This document shows, piece after piece, positions 52,601 to 61,499 of a stretch of 64,000 nucleotides of DNA (positions are counted from its first letter, which is position 1; every line of letters begins with the position of its first letter). The position numbers and the translations under genes were made by a program. The stretch is from Dolichospermum sp. LEGE 00240 (GTDB lineage Bacteria; Cyanobacteriota; Cyanobacteriia; Cyanobacteriales; Nostocaceae): contig NZ_JADEVZ010000003.1 of the NCBI RefSeq assembly GCF_015207875.1, positions 1 through 64,000 on the forward strand. Reading direction: 5' to 3'. The notes beneath the pieces were generated by a model. It saw only the letters and a list, made by a program, of their open reading frames with translations, searched no databases and had not been told where the DNA came from.

Positions 52601-52695
52601 AATTATTCAGAAAAATTGAGGTTGCTGCAAAAAAATCTAGCTTTATTAACGTTGTATTTGGTTGAGTTATCGCTTAATTCTGTCTCCAATTTAAT

Positions 52696-54204
52696 TTATG
52701 AGTTGGTGATTAATTTGCTTTTTCTGAGGATGAATTGTAGTACAGTTTCTTGACGAGAAATAATATCAGCACGTCCTTCCATGCCAGATTTGAGATAACA
52801 TAAATGATTACCTTTTCCTAAAAATAGACTTTGTGGTTCAATATTGATTTCATAATTAGCTACCTGGGGTGTGCTAATCATAGAGTTATTTTGTGTAGTA
52901 GCCAGAATATCAGGAGCAACTGTTTTCACAATTCCTTTGAGAGTTCCATAGTCTGGATAGGGACAAGCTGAAACTTGCATTTGAACTGCTTGACCTGTTT
53001 TTACTTTGTCAATATCTTTAGCCGAAACGTGAGCTTTAATGATTAAAGGAGCATCCACAGGAGCAATTTGAGCAAGAGACTCACTGAGTTGTACAACCTG
53101 TCCGGGGTTGCGGAGCTTGAGTTGCATGAGTGTGCCATTTGTTGGGGAGCGAATCACACTTTTATTCAACTCATTTTCTAGTTGTTGTAATTCTTGACGA
53201 GTGCGAATTTGTTGTTTTTGTAATTCTAACCGTTGTTGAAGTAATAGCTCTCTTTCTTTTTTTAAAGCAGCTAAATTACCTTCACCTTTAGACTTTTCCT
53301 GGTTAATTCTTTCCCAAGCTACTGTTACATTTGCATTACTGGGATTAACGGCAATTTTGGCTTTTTGTAAGTTGAGTTGGGCTAATTTAACGGCTTGTTC
53401 TTTTTCTTCTTGGAGATTCTTAGTAGTAGATTTGGCTTGTTCTAATTTGGCTTGAGCCGATTTAACAGCCTGTTCTTTTTCCTCAATTAAATTGCGAGAT
53501 ATTGCTCCTGATGTAACTATATTTTGCAAGCGATCGCGCTGTAATATAGCCAGCTTTAAACCTGCTTCTGCTTCTTGTACAGTGGCTATTAATACCTTTT
53601 CTTTTTGTAATCTCGCCAGTTGCTCTTTTGCTAAAGTTATCGCTATTTGAGCTTGCATCATTTCTGTACTAGCTTTAATTTGTTGATCTTTATAGTTGCG
53701 TTCAGTTCCAGTTAATTCAGCCTGTGCAGCAATAATGGTGCGGTTATTTAAGTTAACTTGAGAAATTATCTGAGTATTGATTTGATTAATTTGAGCATCA
53801 ATCTGAATAAGTTGTAATTGATTCTGCTCGATAGTATTTTGCAGTTGTCTCTTTTGAGATTGCAATTGGGAGTCATCAATATAAGCAATGATTTCTCCTT
53901 TTTTTACTAGCTGATCTTCTTTAACGACAATTCTTTTAACAGTTCCCGTTATTGCCGATTCAACTAATCGTAATTCTCCCAAGGGTCGGATAGTTGCAGG
54001 GACTTTAACTGTGATGTTGTAATAGAGGACAGAAGTAAGACTCACAGCCACTACAAACATACTAATCATTACCCCTCCACCGATATAAATCCATTTACCG
54101 ATATGGGGGAGAAACTCATTAGCTTCTAGTATATGCAAATCTTCTGTAGTTGGATTATTGAAGTTATACCAAGAATTATTATCTTGACCCTGTAAGGAGT
54201 TCAC
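52696..54204 (-). CDS. HlyD-family membrane fusion protein
   Basis: 502 residues. One N-terminal membrane helix (IGGGVMISMFVVAVSLTSVLYY, about 40-62), a biotinyl-lipoyl-like first half (GTVKRIVVKEDQLVKKGEIIAYIDD), a long coiled coil of about 250 residues, then the second half (IRSPTNGTLMQLKLRNPGQVV) and a beta-barrel part. It links the ABC exporter with an outer membrane channel; no TolC-like gene is in the window. The stop of this gene and the start of the exporter are 95 bases apart. Confidence 0.92.
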   Translation of the reverse strand: MNSLQGQDNNSWYNFNNPTTEDLHILEANEFLPHIGKWIYIGGGVMISMFVVAVSLTSVLYYNITVKVPATIRPLGELRLVESAITGTVKRIVVKEDQLVKKGEIIAYIDDSQLQSQKRQLQNTIEQNQLQLIQIDAQINQINTQIISQVNLNNRTIIAAQAELTGTERNYKDQQIKASTEMMQAQIAITLAKEQLARLQKEKVLIATVQEAEAGLKLAILQRDRLQNIVTSGAISRNLIEEKEQAVKSAQAKLEQAKSTTKNLQEEKEQAVKLAQLNLQKAKIAVNPSNANVTVAWERINQEKSKGEGNLAALKKERELLLQQRLELQKQQIRTRQELQQLENELNKSVIRSPTNGTLMQLKLRNPGQVVQLSESLAQIAPVDAPLIIKAHVSAKDIDKVKTGQAVQMQVSACPYPDYGTLKGIVKTVAPDILATTQNNSMISTPQVANYEINIEPQSLFLGKGNHLCYLKSGMEGRADIISRQETVLQFILRKSKLITNS

Positions 54205-54837
54205 GGTATTACACCTTTTATTAGGACTAAAATAGTCTCACCTACGATAGCAACTATCATCCAGCCCAAAAGTAACTATCTTAGGTAAGAAGTTGACGGA
54301 AATAAAAACAATTAAATTTCTCTATTCACATTGTGAAAAGTAATTTGATGATCGGTTATAATTTAGTGAAGGGGGTAGAGATAGTTATGCCCTAGTTATG
54401 GAAATTGCCTTTCTCAAATCTTCGGCGCGGATTAAGCGTGGAGAAAATGGGGGGAAAAGAATCAAACTTTCTCAAAGTCCTCACTTACGTTGAGCAAGTT
54501 ATTCTCATCTCCTGTAACCCCCTTTCTTGTCTAAAAAAGTTGTTTACTAGCATTGCAGAGCGGCGAAAATAACTAACTATTAAAAATCTCTAAAAAGCTG
54601 GTGTAATTTGCTTTTTTGATGTCCAGTTATTTATTTTCAATTCCACTCTGCGGTACTAGTTGAGTCCTGCTTTAAAGTTAGGAAATTTATAGCAATATCT
54701 TTGCCAAATGGAAAAAACCTTGATTTGTAGGTTGGGTCATGGAACATTGAAACCCAACAAGTGCGTTGGGTTTTGCTCGGCTCAACCCAACCTACATAGA
54801 AATGGCTAAGGTATTGTTATCGGCTTACTATCCCTAC
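54205..54837. other. 633-bp intergenic region
   Basis: It includes a TGTAGGTTGGGT...AACCCAACCTACA hairpin repeat (about 54726-54797), a GGGGGTAGAG tract and A/T-rich DNA. The promoter of hlyD probably lies next to 54204. No gene is evident. Confidence 0.5.
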
Positions 54838-55209
54838 TTACGCAAGAATCCCTAGACTTCCAGTTGCATTTGCAATTGGAGGTAGAGGCAATGGGGTGGC
54901 AACTTGAGGTGTAGGTGCAGCACCACCGCCGTCGCCTGGTAGTGTTGCTGGACCTAAAGCTCCAACACCCACAGGAAGCTCTGCTCCTAAACCTAAGAAA
55001 TCTTGTCCCGCAGTCAGAATGGTATTAGACTTACCTGCGGAAGTAGCACTGCTACCTTGAGGACCGGAGACGCTTGATCCCATTAAGAGCGATCCCTTGT
55101 TAGCATAGTTACTAGCAGCTAGTTCAAAGTCAGCCCCACCAGTTACTATTTCTTGCTGCTGATCAGATAAAGCAACAATCAAATCGGATGCGTCCATTTG
55201 ATTTAACAC
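54838..55209 (-). CDS. Double-glycine leader protein D (Gly/Ala/Pro-rich)
   Basis: 123 residues from a GTG at 55209 or 119 from the ATG at 55197. The GTG start gives LNQMDASDLIVALSDQQQEIVTGG, which shares LNQ... with peptide B. After GG come 90 residues rich in Ala/Gly/Ser/Pro (ADFELAASNYANKGSLLMGS to ATPLPLPPIANATGSLGILA), without Cys and without a membrane helix. It lies upstream of hlyD on the same strand. Candidate substrate of the exporter; the core is longer than a typical bacteriocin. Confidence 0.65.
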   Translation of the reverse strand: MLNQMDASDLIVALSDQQQEIVTGGADFELAASNYANKGSLLMGSSVSGPQGSSATSAGKSNTILTAGQDFLGLGAELPVGVGALGPATLPGDGGGAAPTPQVATPLPLPPIANATGSLGILA

Positions 55210-55224
55210 AATTATTAGCCTCAC

Positions 55225-55553
55225 TTACGAAATTAGGTGTTTCATCACCTAACAACTCAACTATAAGCATTGCTGCCTAATAATTCATAAACCTACGGGT
55301 AGAAAGTAAAGTTTGCAAATTTACCTCTAAAAGTAGAGACAAAATAGGTGGCAATTATTAAAATAGTATTATTAATAAAGATAAATTCTAGTTCAATAAA
55401 CCTGGAAAATTCTGCATAATATTTATTTTTTGTTTTTCCAGAAAACTCTGAATATATAGCTTTGTCAAGGGCTACAACCAACAGAAAATTAAATATCTAT
55501 ATTTTTAGATATCTCTAATTTCATAAACATCATTTGGCTAGATCAGGAATTAA
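55225..55553. other. 329-bp intergenic region
   Basis: A/T-rich. No gene or repeat stands out; the promoter of peptide D is presumably at the left end. Confidence 0.4.
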
Positions 55554-56261
55554 TTAGTAACCCGAGAGTAACTGATTCAATAAATAGGCACAGGTAGCAC
55601 TACCGATAGGAACTGTTAAATTATCTATTCCCAAAAAAGAAAAAGCTTCTAAAATTGTAGCGATCGCGGCAACAATTAAGGAAACTATCCAGGTTTGCCA
55701 AATGTTACCTTGGGTAACCAGTAAAAGGGTTGCACAAATAAAATAACTGATTAAAGTCACGGTTAAAGAACCTTCCCAGCTTTTTTGAGAACCGAAAACT
55801 ATATATTTATGTTTACCAAACCGTTTCCCAATTAAAGCAGCTAATCCATCTCCCCAAGCCATAGTCATAATTCCTAAAACAGCATATTCGGGTTGGTGTA
55901 AATGCCAGAAAACACCCACTAAAACACCTATACTCACAGCATAGAAAAATGTTCCCAAACTATGACGCTCAATGTTATTAATACTAGGAATAATGGAGAA
56001 TTTATAAGATAATAAGGTGATGATACTTGCAAAAACTGCCGCTATAATTCCCACATAAGCAGAAATATCTAACCACCAAGCAATTAAAATCACATTACCT
56101 GTGCCAATATGCACGATTTTACGAATGATTTCTGGTTCGCTATCAGTAAAATGACTAACTACCCAAGCAATGCAGATAATTAATCCTACCCAAGCCGCAG
56201 CGGTGGCAATTGGCAGCGACAATGGGGAAAGAGTTTCCAAGCTGATGAATGTATTAAACAA
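55554..56261 (-). CDS. Phytol/dolichol kinase family membrane protein
   Basis: 235 residues with about seven membrane segments. Family signature: EIIRKIVHIGTGNVILIAWWL near the start, then IERHSLGTFFYAVSIGVLV, and MAWGDGLAALIGKRFGKHKY followed by KSWEGSLTV (the CTP/polyprenol kinase motif of VTE5 and SEC59). In cyanobacteria this type recycles phytol from chlorophyll for tocopherol. Divergent from yidD with 51 bases between. Confidence 0.85.
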   Translation of the reverse strand: MFNTFISLETLSPLSLPIATAAAWVGLIICIAWVVSHFTDSEPEIIRKIVHIGTGNVILIAWWLDISAYVGIIAAVFASIITLLSYKFSIIPSINNIERHSLGTFFYAVSIGVLVGVFWHLHQPEYAVLGIMTMAWGDGLAALIGKRFGKHKYIVFGSQKSWEGSLTVTLISYFICATLLLVTQGNIWQTWIVSLIVAAIATILEAFSFLGIDNLTVPIGSATCAYLLNQLLSGY

Positions 56262-56312
56262 TGATAGAATAGACCCATTTTTAACTTTAATTCTACTTTA
56301 TGAGATTTGGAT

Positions 56313-56558
56313 ATGAAAATATTATTGATTTGGCTAATTAAGGGCTATCGTTTATTTATTTCTCCCCTGTTTCCCCCGACTTGTCGCTTTCAACCGACTT
56401 GTTCCATGTATGCGATTCAAGCTATTGAACGGTTTGGGGTATTTCGGGGTAGTTGGATGGCTATTATGCGGATTTTACGCTGTCATCCTTTTCATCCAGG
56501 CGGTTATGATCCTGTTCCAGAGATGGATAAAAAGTCTTGTTGTGAACATGAAGAGTGA
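56313..56558 (+). CDS. yidD: Membrane protein insertion efficiency factor YidD
   Basis: 81 residues from the ATG at 56313: [38 protein letters not shown] ... [17 protein letters not shown]. This is the complete YidD pattern with its conserved Cys residues. It assists YidC-dependent membrane insertion. The partner genes rpmH/rnpA/yidC are not here. Confidence 0.95.
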   Translation: MKILLIWLIKGYRLFISPLFPPTCRFQPTCSMYAIQAIERFGVFRGSWMAIMRILRCHPFHPGGYDPVPEMDKKSCCEHEE

Positions 56559-56628
56559 ACACGGATTTAAGGGATTATTGGATTACACGGATACTTTATT
56601 GAAACTACGCAAGTATTCAGCTATAGCA

Positions 56629-56694
56629 AGATCCCCGACTTCTGACATTAATTTACAATTTGCGGACACAATAAATAAAAGAAGTCGGGGATCT
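56629..56694. repeat. Expanded palindrome: 15-bp arms with 36-bp loop
   Basis: The arms AGATCCCCGACTTCT and AGAAGTCGGGGATCT are intact, but the usual 3-base loop is replaced by 36 bases of A/T-rich DNA (GACATTAATTTACAATTTGC...). Confidence 0.75.
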
Positions 56695-56725
56695 TAGAAA
56701 ATATTCCGGTAGTTGTATAATACTT

Positions 56726-56928
56726 TAGGACTTACGCACTATACAAATTAACCATGATGTGAATGAGCGAAAATCCGTCGTTTCAGGCTTTAGGCGATTA
56801 ACTTCTGTTCAATAGCGAACTGCTTGCAGCAGCGCTTCGCTATCGCTCAAAAATAATCAAAAAATCACGTTAAAATGCCCAAAACCCATACCTCATATTT
56901 GGTTGATCCTGTCAATGCGTAAGTCCTA
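56726..56928. repeat. 203-bp MITE-like element with TAGGACTTACGCA ends
   Basis: 13-bp terminal repeats as in 23457-23660, in opposite orientation (the CCAAATATGAGG block is near the right end here). Inner hairpin GCGAACTGCTTGCAGCAGCGCTTCGC. Confidence 0.85.
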
Positions 56929-56952
56929 AAGAGTTAAAAATTAGCAATTAAA

Positions 56953-57672
56953 ATGCGACCTTATTACCAAATCCCCATTATTGAATGTGGTGAACCTTTA
57001 GTAAAGATTCCTCTAGAATTGTTTGCGGTGGAGTCTCCTCACCCTTACCAAAAGTTAGGTGCTAATTATGGCGGGCATTCACCTTATTATTTGCGCCAAA
57101 GTGTTGTTGAAAATTTGATTCAGGCGCAAAATAATTTACAATTATTACGTCCTAATTGGTATATTCAAATATTTGATGCTTATCGTCCTCTGGCTGTACA
57201 GCAATTTATGGTAGATTACAGCTTTGGGGAAGCGTTACGAGAACGGGGTTTGACAGAAAAGGAATTATCACCCCAGCAACGGGAAGATGTATGGAAGGCG
57301 GTTTATGAAATTTGGGCTGTACCCAGTTTGGATATGAAAACCCCTCCTCCCCACAGTACGGGGGCTGCGGTGGATATTACCCTGGTCAATGATCTTGGGG
57401 AAGTTGTGGATATGGGTTCACCTATTGATGAAATGTCCGATCGCTCCCATCCAGAATATTATACTCATAGTCATCAAGAATATGATGCTAACCGTCAACT
57501 CTTACGGGATATCATGTTAAAAGCTGGATTTCAACGCAATCCTAGAGAATGGTGGCATTTTTCCTTTGGTGATCAAATGTGGGCTTGGTTATATAATCAA
57601 TCTCATCCCGAACCTCTGATGACAGCACGTTATGGAAGATTAAATTCAGACACATCCAGGAATTTTCCATAG
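56953..57672 (+). CDS. D-alanyl-D-alanine dipeptidase (VanX/DdpX-like, M15D)
   Basis: 239 residues. Motifs: IFDAYRPLAVQQFMVDY, the zinc ligands HSTGAAVDITLV (SxHxxGxAxD type) and EWWHFSFGDQMWAW (ExxH). Length and motifs fit VanX-type dipeptidases, which in non-resistant bacteria recycle D-Ala-D-Ala from peptidoglycan. There is no signal peptide, so it is cytoplasmic. No vanH/vanA genes are nearby, so glycopeptide resistance is not implied. Confidence 0.9.
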   Translation: MRPYYQIPIIECGEPLVKIPLELFAVESPHPYQKLGANYGGHSPYYLRQSVVENLIQAQNNLQLLRPNWYIQIFDAYRPLAVQQFMVDYSFGEALRERGLTEKELSPQQREDVWKAVYEIWAVPSLDMKTPPPHSTGAAVDITLVNDLGEVVDMGSPIDEMSDRSHPEYYTHSHQEYDANRQLLRDIMLKAGFQRNPREWWHFSFGDQMWAWLYNQSHPEPLMTARYGRLNSDTSRNFP

Positions 57673-57679
57673 ATTGTGT

Positions 57680-57685
57680 TATAAT
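57680..57685 (+). promoter_or_regulatory. Possible -10 box (TATAAT) upstream of tRNA-Ser
   Basis: TATAAT lies 41 bases before the tRNA start, just after the dipeptidase stop. A matching -35 is not clear. The overlap with the end of a gene makes this tentative. Confidence 0.3.
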
Positions 57686-57726
57686 GGTAGGCGCTACTAG
57701 TGAAGCAAAACTTCATAGTTGATTTT

Positions 57727-57811
57727 GGAGAGGTGTCCGAGTGGTTGATGGTGACGCACTCGAAATGCGTTTTGGGGAAACTCAACGGGGGTTCAAATCC
57801 CCCCCTCTCCG
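57727..57811 (+). tRNA. tRNA-Ser (CGA)
   Basis: Acceptor GGAGAGG pairs with CCTCTCC, discriminator G. Anticodon stem ACGCA/TGCGT with loop CTCGAAA gives anticodon CGA. The long variable arm (TTGGGGAAACTCAA) is typical of tRNA-Ser. CCA not encoded. Confidence 0.95.
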
Positions 57812-57820
57812 TTGAATTTA

Positions 57821-57863
57821 TCGAACAGAATTCAGGAGTCAGAACTGCTGAATTCTGTTCGAG
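57821..57863. repeat. Inverted repeat TCGAACAGAATTC...GAATTCTGTTCGA
   Basis: 13-bp arms separated by about 17 bases containing a GGAGTCAGAA heptamer-like piece. It could fold as a hairpin after the tRNA but lacks a T run. Confidence 0.5.
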
Positions 57864-57989
57864 TGGAGAATAAATAACCGGGTTTAAGACCACCACTAAA
57901 TCGTAGATTTTGTGGTGCAACAATTCATTTGCGAGTCCCAATCCCCGACTGATTGATTCTGACTCCTGGCTACTGACTCCTTCTTCAAG

Positions 57990-59537
57990 TTATAACTGCG
58001 GCTTTTCTTCCTTTTGTTGCTGAATTTCCGCCGCTGGGTTTTGGTTGGTTTCCACAGTGGGAACTACCACACCAGAAGGGTTTTCTGGTTGAGATTCCTG
58101 GGGTGGAGTCACTACGGGACGAGGTTCTGGTGCGGTATTTTCTGGAGGTGGAGAAGCTTTTTGGGATTCTTTAGAATCGCGCAGGGTATCCATTAAGGAT
58201 GGTGAGGAAGTCACAACAGGTGTTGATTTCTTGGTGGTATTGTCGGGATTTGGTGTGGGTTGAGAGTTGTGGTTCTCAGATATTTTTTCTTGAGAATCGC
58301 TAGTAGGAATTGGTTCTGGAGAAACGCGAATATTTTGACGTTTTCTCCGCACACGAGGTAAGGGTACAGATTGATTGAATGAGGAATTTTGAATTTTTTG
58401 AGTTGTAGATGATGGTGATATTTCCACAACAGGTTTAGGGGGAATAGAGTCGGAAGTAGTTTGTTCCAAAGATGGTTTCGGTGCTGATTGTAAATTGGGT
58501 TTTGATAATATCCGCATCGTGCTAAAACCTGCGGTAGCTGCAACCAAAGCAATACTAATGCTAATAACTCCCTTGGGTATACCTGTTCTTTTGCCAATGT
58601 TAGCGATTTTTGATGGTGTGGACAGGGGAGGAAAAGTAGGTTTTTTAGGTGAAGATTCTGATTTTAAATCCGATAAATTAATAGTGGGGATTGCTTGAGT
58701 CGGTAAACTTGGTGATGTGACAGCCAGCCTATTTTCTGGTAAAAGTTGCAGCCATTCTGCTACTGTGGTGGGGCGAAATTGTGGTTCTACCGCCATTCCT
58801 CGGCTAACTGCTTGATTAACAGCCGCACTCAGATGAGGTTGTAATTCACGGGGAGAAGGCATTTGTTCTCGATCGCGCAATAATGCAGGTATGGGAACTT
58901 GCGCCGTCAAAAGTGCATACAAAGTTGCGGCTAAACCATAAACATCTGTAGCTGCTGTGCGTGGTGCTTGGGTTAAATACTGTTCAATGGGTGCATATCC
59001 CTCGCTGACTAAACCCGTATGTGTCTGTTTTGCCCCATTATTAAATTCTCTTGCAATGCCAAAGTCAATTAGCACTACTTCCTGAGTTCCTTGACGCAAG
59101 ATAATATTATCTGGTTTAATGTCTCTGTGCAGTAACCCGTTATTATGCACCACCTGCAAGGCTGCGCCTATTTGGCGGATATAATGAATGGCTGTGGCTT
59201 CTGCTAAGGGTATTCCTGGTAAAACAAATGCTGCACCTAAAGTGTCTCCGCGAATGTATTCCATTACCATGTAAGGTAAACTGTCTTCTTCAAAAAAGTC
59301 GCTGACTCGGACAATATGAGGATGAACACAAGCGGCTAATCTCCTGGCTTCATCTTGAAACTGGCGCTGAAATTTGGGAAAATCGGGATGTTGCCGCAAC
59401 CTTTCGTTGATAGTTTTCATCACCACTTCTTGATTTAAATAGTGGTGCATAGCTTTGAAGGTAACACCAAATCCGCCCCGCCCTATTTCCTGGAGGATGG
59501 TATATTTTCCATTCTGTAAAATTGTTCCTGCTAACAT
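57990..59537 (-). CDS. Eukaryotic-type Ser/Thr protein kinase with membrane anchor
   Basis: 515 residues. Kinase domain (10-270): [36 protein letters not shown], and [11 protein letters not shown] membrane helix follows at about 325-345 ([18 protein letters not shown]), then a Pro/Ser/Glu-rich C-terminal part of 170 residues, presumably outside the membrane or in the periplasm. There is no ligand-binding domain such as PASTA or WD40. Canonical catalytic residues are present, so it is probably active. Confidence 0.92.
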   Translation of the reverse strand: MLAGTILQNGKYTILQEIGRGGFGVTFKAMHHYLNQEVVMKTINERLRQHPDFPKFQRQFQDEARRLAACVHPHIVRVSDFFEEDSLPYMVMEYIRGDTLGAAFVLPGIPLAEATAIHYIRQIGAALQVVHNNGLLHRDIKPDNIILRQGTQEVVLIDFGIAREFNNGAKQTHTGLVSEGYAPIEQYLTQAPRTAATDVYGLAATLYALLTAQVPIPALLRDREQMPSPRELQPHLSAAVNQAVSRGMAVEPQFRPTTVAEWLQLLPENRLAVTSPSLPTQAIPTINLSDLKSESSPKKPTFPPLSTPSKIANIGKRTGIPKGVISISIALVAATAGFSTMRILSKPNLQSAPKPSLEQTTSDSIPPKPVVEISPSSTTQKIQNSSFNQSVPLPRVRRKRQNIRVSPEPIPTSDSQEKISENHNSQPTPNPDNTTKKSTPVVTSSPSLMDTLRDSKESQKASPPPENTAPEPRPVVTPPQESQPENPSGVVVPTVETNQNPAAEIQQQKEEKPQL

Positions 59538-59900
59538 AGGGTTTTTTCGGTCTTAAATAAGCAGATAATTAATTGGGTTATATCATTCCCATCTATTATG
59601 ACAAGGGTTTTTGATTCTGCTCAAATCTTGTGATATGGCAGGAGTCAGGAGTCAGGAGAAAACCCCTTCGGTAGCAAGAACTTGACCATTTATTGATATC
59701 CTAACCGCCTTGGTACTTGCTATATCAGTATTGGTAATTAGTTATTTTCAATAAGATGAGGATAGGTTTTAAAGTATGCAAAATTTGTATCTTTTTAATC
59801 ACAAGTCGCCATGATATCAGGATAATTATTAATTTTTCCCTGCTCCCTGCCCCCTGCCTTGTCCCAACGACTATTTTTAACACCAACCTACTTATTCCCT
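59538..59900. other. 363-bp intergenic region
   Basis: It contains GGAGTCA heptamers (59640-59658), and a half TAAGTAGG-type element (about 59835-59894, ending ACCAACCTACTTA) that abuts the start of the ABC gene. The gene's promoter must lie within or across that element. Confidence 0.5.
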
Positions 59901-60644
59901 ATGCTGAGGCTAGAATCTGTTAATTTTTATCGGCGGTTACAGCATCAACACCAATACCCAATTTTACAGGATATTTCCTTGAGGATATCACCGGGCGATC
60001 GCCTAGCCATTGTCGGTACATCCGGTGCTGGGAAAACTTCTTTATTACGCCTCATTAATCGCCTAAATGAACCCACTAGCGGCAAAATTTACCTTCAAAA
60101 TCAGGAATATCGGCAAATTCCCGTTATCCAACTCCGTCAACAGGTAATGCTTGTCCAACAAGAATCTCAGTTATTGGGGATGACAGTTGGGGAAGCCTTG
60201 GCTTATCCTTTAGTTCTGCGCGGTCTACCAAAGCAAAAGATTCAGGAAAAAGTCAGTTATTGGCAAGAACAACTGCAAATTCCTGAACAATGGTTAGGAC
60301 GAACCGAGGTGCAACTTGCTGCTGGACAAAGACAGTTAATTGCGATCGCTCGCGCCCTAGTTACCGAACCCCGGATTTTACTCCTAGATGAGCCTACATC
60401 AGCCTTAGACACTCCCACATCCACTCACTTAATGGACATACTCACACACCTAAATCAACCACCTTCCTCGGCAATTTTGATGGTAAATCGCCAAATAGAT
60501 TTAGCTCAAGCATTTTGTACCCACCTCTTACATCTTCAACAAGGTCAATTAGTAGTCAATCAACCTGCTGCTGACATAGATTGGAGTAACTTAGCCACCA
60601 GCTTAATCCAAGCCGAAACTCAAGCACTGGCAGAATGGACTTAA
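59901..60644 (+). CDS. ABC transporter ATP-binding protein, FetA/YbbL-like
   Basis: 247 residues from the ATG at 59901; an in-frame extension into the repeat element upstream is unlikely to be real. Walker A GTSGAGKTSLLRLI, signature LAAGQRQLIAIARAL (the canonical LSGGQ is LAAGQ), Walker B RILLLDEPTSALD. The short form with ILQDISLRISPGD resembles FetA-like ATPases. The permease partner is not adjacent, so the substrate is unknown. Confidence 0.82.
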   Translation: MLRLESVNFYRRLQHQHQYPILQDISLRISPGDRLAIVGTSGAGKTSLLRLINRLNEPTSGKIYLQNQEYRQIPVIQLRQQVMLVQQESQLLGMTVGEALAYPLVLRGLPKQKIQEKVSYWQEQLQIPEQWLGRTEVQLAAGQRQLIAIARALVTEPRILLLDEPTSALDTPTSTHLMDILTHLNQPPSSAILMVNRQIDLAQAFCTHLLHLQQGQLVVNQPAADIDWSNLATSLIQAETQALAEWT

Positions 60645-60660
60645 TCAACTGCTAATTAAC

Positions 60661-60725
60661 CCCAGTTCCTCTTGCCTCTTGCCTCTTGCCTCTGTCCGTT
60701 CCCTGTTCCCTGTTCCCCTTTCCCT
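60661..60725. repeat. Short tandem heptamers CTTGCCT and GTTCCCT
   Basis: CTCTTGCCTCTTGCCTCTTGCC followed by GTTCCCTGTTCCCTGTTCCCC, typical short tandemly repeated repetitive sequences of Nostocales, between two convergent genes. Confidence 0.75.
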
Positions 60726-60728
60726 GTT

Positions 60729-61499
60729 TCATAAACTTTGAGTAGTTAGTACAGGAATTTGATTAGTAAATCTTTCTCTTGGTAATTTTGTTTGTGTTTG
60801 CGGAACATTAACATTCAAAATTTCCATGTTAAATCTGTATCCCACATTGCGGATAGTTTGAATTAAACTGGGTTGACGTGGATCAAGTTCCACCTTCTTC
60901 CGCAACGATAAAACATGAGTATCAATGGTGCGGGGATTATCAATAGCATCAGGCCAAGCACGACGTAATAATTCCGATCTACTTAAAGGCACTCCTCCAG
61001 CTTGTGCTAAAACGTATAATAAACTGAACTCCTGGGGCGTTAAGTCAATAAACTCCCCTTGAAACCGCACCCGACGCTGAACTAAATCAATTTGCAAACT
61101 GCCATAATCTAAATAAGCTGGTGCAGTAGGTGTCCGGTTACGGCGAATAATTGCCTCAACCCTAGCCAAAAATTCTTGCATTCCAAAAGGTTTGCTTAAA
61201 TAATCATCCGCCCCCGCTTTTAATCCCGTCACAATATCGGCTTCATTCGTACGGGCAGATAACATGAGAATCAAAGGCTGCTGTTGACGATGTAACCAGC
61301 GGCAAAACTCGACCCCATCACCATCTGATAAATCCGCATCTAGAATGACTAGAGTGGGTTGATGGCTGATAAACACTTCTTTTGCTTGATAAATACTGGC
61401 AGCTTGATGAACTCGGTATTCTAGTTGTTGCAAGTGCCAACCCAACAACGACCTCAGATGGGGATTCCCCTCAACAATTTCTATACAAACCGAACCCAC
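60729..61499 (-). CDS. OmpR-family response regulator
   Basis: 256 residues, probable GTG start at 61499. Receiver domain (1-115): phosphorylatable Asp in LVILDADLSDGDG, Lys in DDYLSKPFG. Then a winged-helix DNA-binding domain (about 135-230): LTPQEFSLLYVLAQ and TIDTHVLSLRKKVE, ending GYRFNMEIL. No kinase gene is adjacent, so it is an orphan regulator in this window. I do not assign a specific name. Confidence 0.9.
   Translation of the reverse strand: MGSVCIEIVEGNPHLRSLLGWHLQQLEYRVHQAASIYQAKEVFISHQPTLVILDADLSDGDGVEFCRWLHRQQQPLILMLSARTNEADIVTGLKAGADDYLSKPFGMQEFLARVEAIIRRNRTPTAPAYLDYGSLQIDLVQRRVRFQGEFIDLTPQEFSLLYVLAQAGGVPLSRSELLRRAWPDAIDNPRTIDTHVLSLRKKVELDPRQPSLIQTIRNVGYRFNMEILNVNVPQTQTKLPRERFTNQIPVLTTQSL

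Larger units (their letters stand above)
56559..56952. other. 394-bp intergenic region filled by two repeats
   Basis: An expanded AGATCCCCGACTTCT palindrome (56629-56694) and a complete 203-bp TAGGACTTACGCA element (56726-56928). The remaining 24 bases before the next ATG hold a weak purine tract. Confidence 0.7.

Noticed and set aside
56953-57672. Vancomycin resistance (VanX)
   Set aside because: The protein is VanX-like, but no ligase, VanH-type dehydrogenase or VanRS regulator is near; cyanobacteria keep such dipeptidases for peptidoglycan recycling.
58211-58597. Minus-strand frame of 128 codons within the kinase gene
   Set aside because: It is an out-of-frame reading of the Pro/Ser-rich tail of the kinase and has no independent features.
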